A stretch of 64,000 nt of DNA, from contig JADMNL010000022.1 in NCBI GenBank assembly GCA_016271365.2, positions 220,634,501-220,698,500 on the forward strand, in the 5' to 3' direction. This stretch comes from Neoceratodus forsteri (lineage: Eukaryota; Chordata; Ceratodontiformes; Ceratodontidae). The position numbers were made by a program, and so were the translations under genes. Positions 1 to 10,420 of this stretch are shown here, piece by piece; position 1 is the first letter of the stretch, and the number at the start of each line of letters is the position of its first letter. The notes below the pieces were generated by a model. That model ran no database searches. It was given only the letters and a program-made list of their open reading frames with translations, and was not told where the DNA came from.

Positions 1-149
1 TTGCGTGCCAATTCCTCTCACCTTCTTGGCTGGCCAACTATGACCTGACAGTGAACGTGCATACAGCATGCCGATCACCATATCGGGATTCCATAAACAT
101 TCTCCAAGACCCTGGTAAGTGGTGGTGGTTGTGTGGTGTATGAGAAGTG

Positions 150-592
150 GGCAGGATGGGTGGTGGGCCACTGGACTGACAATTTTTTCTGGTCCATTTG
201 TTGAGGGTATTTTTGGGGCAGGGTGTGGGAGTACCACTGGATACCAAGGATAGTATACAGAACATGGGCCAGGTGACTGGGTGGTGGGAAGGTGCAATTA
301 GACACCAGGGAGATAGCAACTATCATAGAACAGGTGTTGGGGTGCCAGTGGACACCAGGGAGACCTGTACTTCACAGGACAAGTGATCAGGGGGTGGGGG
401 TGCCACTGGACACCAGGGGTGCCATATCATATTATGAGATGGGTGTTTGGGAGTTGTCATTAGACACCAGAGATGTTTTCATTACAGGGGGTGGCTATTT
501 GCGGGTGGGGGTGCTTATAGACACCAGGGATAGTGTCTGCTCACATGGGACAGGTATTCTGGGGTTGGGGGGCTACAGGCACCTGGACCTGC
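150..592. repeat. Degenerate minisatellite, unit about 50-59 bp
   Basis: A core reading roughly GGACACCAGGGA recurs near 241, 300, 350, 408, 464 and 522, each preceded by a G-rich GGGGGTGCCACT-like run. Spacing is 50-59 bp, giving about 7-8 diverged units. Overlapping short reading frames here only reflect the repeat and are not genes. Confidence 0.8.
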
Positions 593-1084
593 TACCTCAC
601 TTTGCTTGGCAGTCAGGAGCAAGCAGCTAAAGTACAATCATCCCACCATCAGTGTGTTGCAGACACAGACTTAGCACCCAGTTAAGCCATGGGTTTTGAT
701 AGAAGTAAATAGTTCCACTTTGGGTGCTGTTTACCACCGTTACAACCCTTTGCACATGCCTCTGTGCCCATATGCAGTAGAGGAACCCCTCATTTGCATG
801 GCGCAGAGTTACATTAATGCCTGGGTGTTAACAGGTTTAGTGCATGCTACTGGAGACTATCAATATAGCACCCTCCCCCCCAAAAAAAGTTGCAAACCCA
901 GATAGCACCATCACAAACCCCATCAGGGTGGGTGCAAACTTTTGAATAGCTGGACCATGCTGTTTTAATAATTTATTTTAATTTACACAATGATATGAGA
1001 GTTACTGGAATATTGCCATATCACATAGTTCTGTGTTCTACATGGAGCAAGGGAATTCTTCATCCAACCGGAGCATCCAGCACC
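593..1084. other. Unassigned non-coding stretch
   Basis: I see no gene, terminal repeats or recognisable element here. Composition is mixed, with an A/C-rich run near 870-890. Confidence 0.5.
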
Positions 1085-1128
1085 CAGTCTTCCTGGTGAA
1101 ACATTTCAATAAATAAAATAAATAAATA
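1085..1128 (+). repeat. L2/SINE-type 3' tail fragment
   Basis: The string CCTGGTGAAACATTTC followed by AATAAATAAA-type repeats matches the tail CCTGGTWAAA...AATAAATAA found at six other places in the window (near 14,600, 34,950, 37,690, 41,740, 48,100 and 60,720). I infer a heavily 5'-truncated LINE or SINE insertion. Confidence 0.5.
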
Positions 1129-1908
1129 ACTGGTCCATTATACACTGTATAGGAAGAAATTGAGAACAGTAGAAACTTTGTTTACTTGTATTCAAAAAAA
1201 TATATTATATTTCTCGCTCACTCTCCTTGGCAGAGAAGGGGGTAAATGAACTGACATGCATCAAGCTGCTCTAACCAGAAGCAGCATGTCACTGGAATTG
1301 AGATGTTCCATTTCAGCTAGGCTAGCCTGTGTAAATCAATTACTTGGAAGCTGGGAGAAGATACATTTGAAGCCTTGTTACTATTGTAATGAGTGAAAAG
1401 TGGTGAAGTGATTTAATGCTGGATATAGGATGCAGAATGCATAAATGATACATGAAGGCAGATACTTTCCAATTACGTAATTTCTGTAAACAGTCAATCA
1501 AGAACTCAAAGTCAGCACAGTGCCTCATGGGTATGCAAATATATTGGAGGGCCCAACTTGGAGATATTTCAACTGGTACTACATTTTGCTTTCCATCTCA
1601 CTACTCAGACCTCACCACAGCCAGTACATCACACTAAATGTAGTACTGACCTTTTAAATCTGCACAAAAGAGTAATCATTACTACATGAGGCAATGGAGC
1701 AAATCTTGCCACCCCAAAACAAAACAAATTAATGAAATGTTGTTTCCTCCTCATCACTCTATCTTTACACAAATAAACACATTTCAAAATATAGTACTAT
1801 CCATAGTTTTAACTACTATAGTTTCTTTGGGGACCATAAATAATCCTCCTCCTATCTTTACATCCTTGCCAGTGGAAATATCTCCTGCTTACTCTGTCAC
1901 AGCAACAT
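1129..1908. other. Unassigned non-coding stretch
   Basis: AT-rich sequence with no recognisable gene or element. Short open frames of about 60-90 codons show no family features. Confidence 0.5.
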
Positions 1909-2868
1909 ATAAACGACATTGCAGAGGGACTGGAAGGAAAAGTATGTCTCTTTGCAGATGACACAAAGATCTGCAACAGAGATGATGCACAAGGTGGGGT
2001 GGAAAGGATGAGAAGGGACTTGGCAAGGTTAGAGGAATGGTCAAATGTATGGCAGCTTAGATTCAATGCTAAGAAGTGCAAGGTAATGCACCTGGGAAAC
2101 AAAACCCAGGGAAGAGTATACAATGGGGGTGAGATACTAACAACAAAAATGGAAAGGGACCTGGGGTAGTCATATCAGATGACCTAAAGGTGGGCAAGCA
2201 ATGTGAGAGGCAGCAAGGAGGGCTGGGGATACTGGGATGCATAGGAGAGGCATCACCAGCAGAAAACAAGAAGTTATTATCCCTCTGTACAGACAGCTGG
2301 TGAGACCACTTCTGGAGTACTGTGCAGTTCTGGAGACCCAATCTCACAAAGACATAGACAGGATGGAAGCTGTCCAGAGGAGGGCACTAAATGGTGCAGG
2401 GTCTGCACCGAAGACATATGAAGTGAGACTTAAGGAGCTTAATCTGTATAGCCTCGAGGAAAGGAGGAGAGGGGGGACATGATAGAAACTTTCAAGTACC
2501 TCAAGGGAATCAACAAAGTCCAAGAGGGTAGCATCTTTCAAAAAAAGAGGTGTGCAAGAACAAGGGGGCACAATTTGAAGATAGAAGAGGGGCGGCTCAG
2601 AGGTAATTTAAGGAAGTATTTTTTCACAGAGAGGGTTGTGGATGCATGGAACAGCCTTCCAGAGGAGGTTGTGGAGTCAAAAACAGTGGTGGAATTCAAG
2701 CATGCATGGGACAGTCATAAGGCAATTCTAGGGGTTGGGGGTAGGAAGAAGTAGGCTGCTGGTTAACTAGGATCTGCAGCTTATCCATCAGGTAGGGAAA
2801 TGGGCAGACTGGGTGGGCCAAGCGGTCCTTATCTGCTGTCAAATTCTGTGTTTCTATGTTTCTATGTA
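1909..2868 (+). mobile_element. CR1-clade LINE, 5'-truncated 3' fragment
   Basis: The sequence enters ORF2 just before the reverse-transcriptase catalytic block (FADDTKICNR near 1953-1982), continues through the CR1 C-terminal region, and ends in the typical CR1 short-repeat tail TTTCTATGTTTCTATG at about 2850-2868. Several single-base indels split the frame, for example around 2160-2400. The best-kept C-terminal segment is at 2479-2754 (YFFTERVVDAWNSLPEE). It is closely similar to the copy at 15,960-17,455, so both belong to one subfamily. It is 5'-truncated, as usual for target-primed reverse transcription, and inactive. Confidence 0.9.
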
Positions 2869-2899
2869 CAGACAAAACTGATGGTCTGCCTTTGGACCT

Positions 2900-3850
2900 T
2901 TGGGGGTGGGTGGGTGTGTGTGTGTGTGCACGCGTGCACGTGTCTGTGTGGGATTTAGGTATGAAATCCTGATTAATAAATTCCTGGCAAATAAAATTCT
3001 ATCCCCAGAATCCTGACTTATTATGTGCCTGACCGTATCATTGCCCGTCATCAAAAATCCTGACATATGCTACTGCCCTTACAAAAAGATGCTGCCGGAA
3101 TGATTTGTATGCGAGTCATAAATGCAGGAAGTGCCTGAAAGCTCTAAATGAGCTGACAGCTGTCTTCATGTGCACAGTCTACTGAACCTAAATACAGGAC
3201 ACTAAATTAATGCCACAGCGGGTAATACCTGTCTTCGGGAGCATCTAAATAAGTCTTCGGCAGCAACACAGGAGCATTTACTGACATTTACATTTACATG
3301 TAAAACTGTTACACATCACAAAAACCTTTCTAATAGTGCTGAGCAAAAAGTAATTCAGCACATTTATAGCAACTCACCTAACTACCCTGATGTTGCCTCT
3401 CAGGCTGTGCTTCTCAGCATAAAAGGGCGATGTTTAACAATTTCACGTGTAAAATGAAAATGTCAGTAAATGCTTTCATTTAGTGAAGACAGATGTCGGC
3501 TAATTTAGGGTTTTCCTGCATTTTCCTGATTTTAGTTATTTTATTGTTTTGTTTCCTGTAAAGTGTATCAGAGGGTTCTAAATCTTTACCAGCATGACAG
3601 AGTACCAGAACTCAGACCTGCATTTATTACCAGCATTTGCCTGCATGTGCTCATTTTGCACTTGCCAGAATCAATCTTTAATGTACATCAGTAACTGTAT
3701 AACAGTCACATATGTTGGGATTTTGAAGACAGGCAATTACACTGTTGGGCATCTGATATGACAGGATTCCGGTGACAGAATTTTTGTTGTCAGGATTATA
3801 TAGTACGTGTTGAGAATTCCTATGGATCCTGTGTGTGTGGATGTGAGGGT
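2900..3850. mobile_element. Foldback (long imperfect inverted repeat) element, about 0.9 kb
   Basis: The left arm (about 2,945-3,330) is repeated in reverse complement in the right arm (about 3,420-3,845). The left reverse complement carries CATATGTCAGGATTTTTGA and the right arm CATATGTTGGGATTTTGAA. Near the centre, CATTTACTGACATTTACATT at 3,274 pairs with AATGTCAGTAAATG near 3,459-3,472. (TG)n-rich runs flank both outer ends (2,905-2,945 and 3,828-3,860). No coding capacity is seen. I infer a non-autonomous foldback DNA transposon; the superfamily is not assignable because I could not fix a target-site duplication. Confidence 0.65.
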
Positions 3851-4059
3851 GTGTGTGGTATGTAGGGAGAGGAACATTCAGCCAGTGGAATTGGACATAA
3901 GTTTGAATTTCTGTATTCCTTGGTAAACATTCTATTTGTTGAATATGAGGCAAAATAGAGACCAAAAAGCAGGGTGAGGGAGGGAGGCAATATCATTAAC
4001 AAAGGAAAAGGTGGGAAAACACAGTCAAATGGATAGTGGCTGACCCAAAATTGAACAGA

Positions 4060-4200
4060 AGAAACCATTCCCGAAGTTTTCAAAAAGATAGTTTTAATAC
4101 TCTGGTGCTAATCCAAACAAGATAACACAAATAACAACAAACAACAGCAGACTGTCGAGCAGCTGCACTTCAAGGAAGATTCTCCTCTTTGTCAGAGGGT
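4060..4200 (-). mobile_element. Possible Penelope-like element terminal fragment
   Basis: Read on the minus strand, CCCTCTGACAAAGAGGAGAA is followed by a TTAT/TTGT-rich run (TGTTGTTTGTTGTTATTTG). This resembles the non-coding termini of vertebrate Penelope-like elements. It lies just upstream of the plus-strand Penelope-like coding remnant but points the other way, as the inverted terminal pieces of these elements sometimes do. Weak call. Confidence 0.3.
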
Positions 4201-4457
4201 GTGGCCATTGTTCACACCTAAACTACCTTTATACTCAAAGTGTGACATGATCAAATGGTGTCAAGAAGCTGGTGGGCCGTTATACAGTCAAAATTATGAA
4301 ACTTGTTTAGCTTTAAAACGTTGTTTACTTTGGGGCATGAAATACGAGAATGGCACTTCTGCACCTGGTCCACCTGAAAAAATGAACCTGGGTATACATA
4401 TTCTCTAGGAAACTTATCACAAACACCATTCTCTCCATTAAGAAACAGCTGATCTCT

Positions 4458-4901
4458 GTGGACAAAACCATCCAAAGGCAAAAGGATTTCCTGCAGCGAA
4501 CAGCTCTGCGTAACCTTCCTTTTATTAAGCACTGCATCCAACACCTTAACTCCACTCTCTTTCAGTTCTTTAAGGACACCAAATCTGCCAAAATCCAATT
4601 TCTCTCTCCCAAGATCAGCAACCAACATGAGCCCTCGAGTAAGACACAACCTAACAATTTGGTATTTTGTATTCCTCTAGATCTCCCCCTGACACAAGAT
4701 GAGCGATCTCTCCTTAGCAAGGGTCTCTCTTTTGTGTCCACACTCAGACATCTTGATGTACCCCAGGATCAAGTTGATCTGCAGCACTTCTATTGCAGAG
4801 TAAGACTTGCAACTCATTTTTCTAATGAGGCTTTTCTTCCTGCAGATGAGGACAGTATTACTAGAATAATCAATGACATCAGGCCCCAACGAAATGCGTG
4901 A
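4458..4901 (+). pseudogene. Penelope-like ORF, N-terminal segment
   Basis: An open segment of 147 codons with the pattern seen upstream of the RT in Penelope-like proteins: a conserved PLTQDERSLLSKGLSFV block followed by a basic and aromatic stretch (LQHFYCRVRL). The frame closes at about 4,901 and the continuing protein is found in another frame from about 5,000, so at least one frameshift separates this block from the reverse transcriptase. No independent function is expected. Confidence 0.75.
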
Positions 4902-5039
4902 ACACCCCCTCCAGAATGTTTTATTGCTGTTGATTATTTTGTTAACCAATGCATAGAAAACACCACTAACATCAATTTTCATTGCAGACACGACCACTCC
5001 AACCTGACAGCTGGTGAGCCTGCAACCCTCAGATCTCTG

Positions 5040-6250
5040 CAATGCAGGTATGACATTGTTATTAAACTAGCTGATAATGGAGGTGATGTTGTGGTCTGGT
5101 GGAAGGAGCTATACATCATTGAAGCCACACAGCAACTCTCCGACACCAGGTTTTACTCTTCTCTTCCCCAGGACCCCACTGCTGACTATCAGACTGAGGT
5201 TATCACCACCATCACCTCTGCTGTTGAAAGCAAAAAGCTCCCTGATTCAGCTAAGAGATTCATAGTTCAGCATCCTCAGGCATCAAGGCTTTATCTCCCT
5301 CCCAAAATCCACAAAACAGGTAACCCTGGTCATCCTATTGTGTCTGCCTGCTCCTGCCCCACATCCCACATCTCTGCATTTTTGGACAGCCTCATGAAAC
5401 CACTCATTGAGTCCCTGCCCTCCTATGTTAAAGACACTAACCATGCTCTCCAGTTATTTGACAGGTTCAGATTCAGTGGCTTCCATCAGTTCATCTCCAC
5501 CATTGACATCAAATCTCTTTACACAGTGATCTCCACAGTGATGGCCTGACAGCTTTGCAGCATTTTCTGAATAAGCAGAAGCCCAGCAGCCACCCACACA
5601 CACTAACCCATCTGGCAGAACTTGTTCTTAAACTCAGTGCTTTTTTGTTTTAATAACAGTTTTTTTCATCAGGTCAATGGAGTTTCCTGGATAACAAGAT
5701 GGGTCCCAGCTTCCCCAATCTGTGGGTTGGGTGGAGGAACAATTTTTTCTTCCACTGACAGAGACTGTGCCTTAAGTCTATAAATGCTACGTAGATGACT
5801 ATGGGGGGGAGGGGCTACCTCCTGCTCCAGGGAGACCCTCCTAGTATTCTTGGACAAGTTTACCATGACCCATCCTTCCCTTCAGTACACTGTTGAAGTA
5901 TCCTCCTCCACACTGCCTTTTCTGGATATCAAACTGTCAGTGCAGAACACTGGTCTGAAGACATCAGTTAATTACAAACCAACTGACTCACACAGTTTTC
6001 TCTTCCTCAGCTCCTTCCATCCTAAACACGTCAGGAATGGCCTGCCATATTCACAGTTTCTTAGACTTCATAGGTTATGCAGTAAATGTGAGGATTTTGT
6101 TGAGCAGGCCCAAATAATGCATACTTTTTTATTAACAGGGGATACCCTAAAAGCACAGTGGACAGAGCACTCTACTGGGTCAGTAACATGCCCTGTAACC
6201 TTGACCTCTGTAGGAAATATACTGTCATGCAAGAATGACAACAAATTCCA
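5040..6250 (+). pseudogene. Penelope-like reverse transcriptase, broken
   Basis: The segment begins with the Penelope-family block IKLADNGGDVVVWWKELYI (family usually ADKGG), then KLPDSAKRFIV, YLPPKIHK, GHPIVSACSCPTSHISAFLD and TIDIKSLYTVI, the RT palm start. The frame breaks at about 5,549. After an AT- and C/T-rich damaged interval, a short YVDD trace (TACGTAGATGACTATGG, near 5,790) marks the catalytic box, and the downstream block LPFLDIKLSVQN resumes at about 5,850-6,254. The order and spacing fit a Penelope RT. It is non-functional because of multiple frameshifts. Confidence 0.85.
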
Positions 6251-6316
6251 CTAGACCTTCCCTTCCATCAGAGTACACCTTCTCTTCACAGGATCATTAC
6301 CAGTAACTTTCCTATT

Positions 6317-6760
6317 TTGCAAACTGACCCCAACATTGGTGCTTCCTTTAAAGAACCACCTATTGCCTCCTACCACTGGCCACCCAATATGCAGAATCTC
6401 CTGGCAAGTAGCAGCCCATGTGCTCCTAACAGTTCCTCCCTACCAGGTACCAAACCTTGCAACAGAACTTGCTGCTACACCTGTAAATTTCTTTCTAGTG
6501 TAACTGAAATTTGGGGTCCCATAGGTATTTTTCACATCACCAAGGAGTTCTCATGCACCTCCACTAATTTGGTATATTGTATTCTTTGCAGGAAGTGTGC
6601 AGCTATTTATGTCAGAGAGACTAGCAGATGCCTTGCTGACCATTTCAGGGAACATTAAAGGGCAGTCAGGAATGGAGACACTGATAAACCCAGTGTATCC
6701 CATTTTATCTCCAGGTACCATAGTGTCAATGATCTTTCTGTTTGGGATATATACTGGGAT
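6317..6760 (+). pseudogene. GIY-YIG endonuclease domain of the Penelope-like element, broken
   Basis: Cys-rich linker CNRTCCYTC (about 6,461-6,487) is followed by NLVYCILCRKCAAIYVRE and LADHFREH. In the family the motif reads roughly VYxIxCxxCxxxYIGETxR...R..EH, so the glycine of the YIG half is replaced by Arg here. A stop follows FREH at about 6,657, while the downstream block (YHSVNDLSVWDIYW-like) continues to about 6,760 in other frames. Both the substitution and the stop argue that the nuclease is dead. Confidence 0.8.
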
Positions 6761-6770
6761 ATCCTATTGG

Positions 6771-8737
6771 CAGGGTCAGCCAGGAATGGAGGGATTCTAG
6801 GGTCACTACAGGGTGCCTTCCTGCAGCAGCTGGTCAGAGAGCCCACATGGGAGGGGAAACATACTTGACATTGTCCTAACCCATGGAGATAGTGTGGAGG
6901 AAGTGAGGGTGGGAGCCAGCCTGGGAGATAGTGACCACAGCACAGTGGGTTTCAAGGTCAGAGCAGGGTATGAGGCTAGTTAAATCACCATGAAGGTCCT
7001 AGACTTCAAGCTGGCAGATTTTCCCAGGATGAGGGAGATATTCCAGGAAGAAGTTGGGGGGGGAGGCGATGGAGGTTGGGGCACAGGAACTATATAAAAA
7101 GATCAAGGGGGCTCCTTACAGCAACAGATGGATAAGTAAGGAGGGTGAAGAAGAACAAAAGAAGGAGGAGGTCACTGTGGTTGAATAGGGAAGTGAGGGA
7201 GGCAATAGGGGAGAAGAAAAGGCCATTCAGGGAATATAAGAGGATGCATGGGAGGGAGTATAGGGAAACTTACAAAGAGAAGCTGAGGGTGGCATGGAAG
7301 AGGATTAGGAAAGCTAAAGCAGAAACAGAGGAGAGAGAGCTGCTAGGCAAGCCAAAGGGTGGGGACAAGGCATTTGTTTCAATACACTGGAGAAAGAAGG
7401 AAGGTAAGGCAGGGTATAGTAAAGATTAAGGGGGAGAAGGGATTGCAGGTAGAATGGGATTTTGAGAAAGCTGAGGTGCTAAATGGATACTTCAGCTCTG
7501 TTTTCACAACAGAGGGGCAAGGAAGCAAACCAGCACTAAGTGAGAAGGGAAAGGGAAGGGGAGGGTGGGCTTGAACCTAGCCCAATCAGTGTGGAAGAGG
7601 TAAGGGAGGAATTAGGTAAGCTGAGGGTGAACAAGGCCATGAGTCCTGATGGTCTACACCATAGGGCGCTCAGAGAATTAAGGGGGGTACTGGCTGAACA
7701 ATTGTTGAGGTTATTTAATTCATTCCTCTATACAGAGTGGGTACCAGAGGACTGGAAGAAGTCAGACATGATGCCACTTTCATAAAAGTGGCAACAGGGA
7801 GGAGGTGGGCAATTATCACCTGGTTAGTCTCACATCAGTGATGGGTAACATAATGGAGACAATATTGAAACAAAGGGTGGCTAGCTATTTGGAAGGGGGG
7901 CTGCAAGACATTCAGCAGCATGGCTTCACTTGGGGATGGTCATGTCAGATGAACCTGATCAAATTCTTTGATGAGATGACGAGGGTGGTTGATCAGGGTG
8001 GGGCAATGGATGTGGCCTACCTGGGCTTCAGGAAGGCCTTTGACACGGTGCCCCACAAAAGACTGATTAATAAGTTGGGGAGTCTAGGGGTGGGGCAGAA
8101 AATAACAAGATGGGTGGAGAGCTGGCTGATGAGTAGAAGCCAAAGGGTGGTGGTCAGTGGAGTGCACTCTGGGGAGACAGGGGTGACAAGTGGGGTTCCC
8201 CAGGGATCGGTGTTGGGACCCATTCTGTTTAACATCTACGTCAGTGACATAGCAGAGGGGCTTTAGGGAAGGTCTGTCCTTTCGCAGACAACACAAAAGT
8301 AAGCAACAGGGTGGACACCCCAGGGGAGTGGAGGCAATGAAGAATGATCTAAGATTACTGGCAGAGTGGTAGGAAACATGGCAGCTAAATTTCGGTGCTA
8401 TGAAATGCACAGTGTTGTATTTGGGGAGGAGGAATCCAAAAAACACATACACACTAGGGGGGAGATAATGGCTGCAGCCAGGCAGGAAAAGGATCTAGGA
8501 GTTATAATCACTAATGAACACAGGGTGGGGACTCAGTGCAGCAAGGCAGTGGGCAAAGCCAACAGGGTGCTGGCATGCATAGGGAGATGGATAATCAGCA
8601 GAAGAAGGGAGGTGCTGATGCCACTGTACAGTTCTATGGTTAAGCCACACCTGGAGTATGGAATACAATTCTGGAGGCCCCTTCTATGAAAAGGCATAGA
8701 TGGCACAGACTGCCAGAGGAGATGGTGAGGGCCTGTA
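6771..8737 (+). mobile_element. CR1-clade LINE ORF2 fragment (end of APE through RT)
   Basis: It starts inside the apurinic endonuclease (APE) domain (FLQQLVREPT near 6,820-6,850 and a GDSDHSTVGF-like block near 6,930), passes the linker (KKNKRRRRSLWLNREVREA), and continues through the [58 protein letters not shown]. After 8,266 the catalytic dyad region is damaged: the expected FADDTK reads as a frame-shifted CAGACAACACAAAAG, near 8,284. After the FWRPLL block at about 8,690 the sequence jumps to RLPEEMV, implying an internal deletion, then meets a minus-strand CR1 end to end at about 8,738. Confidence 0.85.
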
Positions 8738-10420
8738 CATAGATATGTAGACACTGTCAGCAGATAAGGGCCAATGGCCCACCAGTCTGCCCATTTGAGC
8801 TTGTAAGTTCCCATTACATTTTTCTAGAAGTCTGTTGCCCCTTACCCCTGACTTCCAGAATTCCCTCATGTCTATTCAATGCATTCTTAAATCCCGTGAT
8901 TGTTTCAGACTCAACCACTTCCTCTGACAGGGTGGTCCACTTGTCCACCACCTTTTCTGTAAAGAAATTCTTCCTCACATTTCCTCTCAATCTCCCTTCC
9001 TCCAACTTCATCCCATGTTCTCTAGTCCTGAAACATCTTTTTCACTGGAAAATAGAATATTCCTGCACCCTGTTCCTCTATGTAAGGTACTTGTATGTCT
9101 CTATCATATCCCATCTATCCCTCCTATCCTCCAGGGAGTACATATTCAAGTCCTTCAGCCTGCCCTCATAGGACATTTGATGCAATCCTGGTACCATCTT
9201 TGTTGCCCTCCTCTGAACCTTCTCTACCCTGTCTATGTCCTTACATAGGTAAAGCCTTCAGAACTGTACACTTCCCTCTGTGGAGTGACAGCCATTTACC
9301 ACCACCCTCTGTGTCCTGCCACCCAGGAAATTACCCACATACCGTACTACTGTTCTGCCCACTCCCATAGTCCCTACTTTGCTTAATAGCCTTCTATGTG
9401 GTGCAGTGTCAAAGGCCATGCTGAAGTCCAGATAGGCCACGTCCACTGCCCTCCCCTGATCCACCTCCCTTGTCACCCAGTCTGAAAATTCAATGAGACT
9501 GGTCTGGCATGCCTTCCCCCCAGTGAAATCATGCTGCCTTGGGTCCTGTAGTTCATTGGCAAGCAGACATTACACTAATCTTTCCTTCAGTAGTGCTTCT
9601 GTGATCTTGTCCACTACTGAGGTCAGGCTGACTTGTCTGTAGTTTCCTGCTTCCTCTTTGTTCCCATTTTTGCATAGGGGATTACATCTGCTGTCCTCCA
9701 GTCTTTGGGTACTGCCCTGTTTCCAGTGATTGACTAAGCAGGATTGCCCGAGGTTCTGCCACCACCTTAGTTCCTTTAGGGCCCTGTGGTGCACCCCATC
9801 TTCCCCCATTGCTTTATCAACTCTTATTCCTTCCAGTTTCTTTAGGACCCTTTCCCATTTCAGCGCCATTCCCAGCCCTTGTACTCCCTTCAAGCCCATT
9901 ATCCTCCTCTTCCTTAGTAAAGACTGAGCAGAAATATCTGTTCAGTATGTCAACTTTACTGTTGTCATCCTCCATGTGGCACCCCTGTCCTCCCCCTTCA
10001 TGTCACTATCCCTCCTTTTGCCCTTCTTTTTTCACTTATGTACCTGTAAAAGGTTGTGTCCCCGCTATCCTCTGATTTTGCAATGTGCTCTTTTGTCTGA
10101 ACTTTGGTTTCCCTTTCTGACTTCACTGCCTCCCCTTACTTCTGCCTGCATCTTTTTGTACTGCCTGAATGGGATCTTTCTGGCTTTCACTTTCTCCACT
10201 ACTTGCTTGGAAAACCATAATGGCCTCCTCTTCCTTTTCCCCTTGCTAACCTGCTTAATGCATAATTCTGTTGCTCTTGTAATCCATGTTTTAAATATTG
10301 CCCACTGTTCCTCCACCCCTGATTCCCTCCCCATTCCCATTAGTGCCTCTTTCAAGCATGTTCCCATTTTCCCAAAGTCTGCCCTCCTAAAATCCAGGAT
10401 ACGTGTTTTTGTATGGTTAG
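8738..10420 (-). mobile_element. CR1-clade LINE, 3' part
   Basis: On the minus strand the blocks run from ILDFRRADFGKM (about 10,380) through the linker KGKRKRRPLWFSKQVVEK, the RT N-terminus (DKAMGEDGVHHRALKEL), DVAYLDFSMAFDTAPHRRL (about 9,400-9,440), then the C-terminal LRGNVRKNFFTEKVVDKW near 8,960, with the 3' end at about 8,738. Part of the RT core is deleted: between about 9,260 and 9,240 the VPQGSV and FADD blocks are absent. It forms a tail-to-tail pair with the preceding plus-strand CR1. The overlapping family segment near 14,650-14,790 shows that the minus-strand CR1 there is a separate copy. Confidence 0.85.

Larger units (their letters stand above)
4400..6770 (+). mobile_element. 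Penelope-like retroelement (GIY-YIG type), decayed
   Basis: A single Penelope-like ORF can be followed through three frame-disrupted blocks: an N-terminal region (4,458-4,901), a reverse transcriptase (about 5,040-6,250) and a C-terminal GIY-YIG endonuclease (about 6,317-6,760). Domain order N-RT-GIY-YIG is that of Penelope/Neptune-type elements. Frameshifts and stops near 4,900, 5,549, 6,254 and 6,658 make it dead. At about 6,770 it runs directly into a CR1 LINE. Confidence 0.85.
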
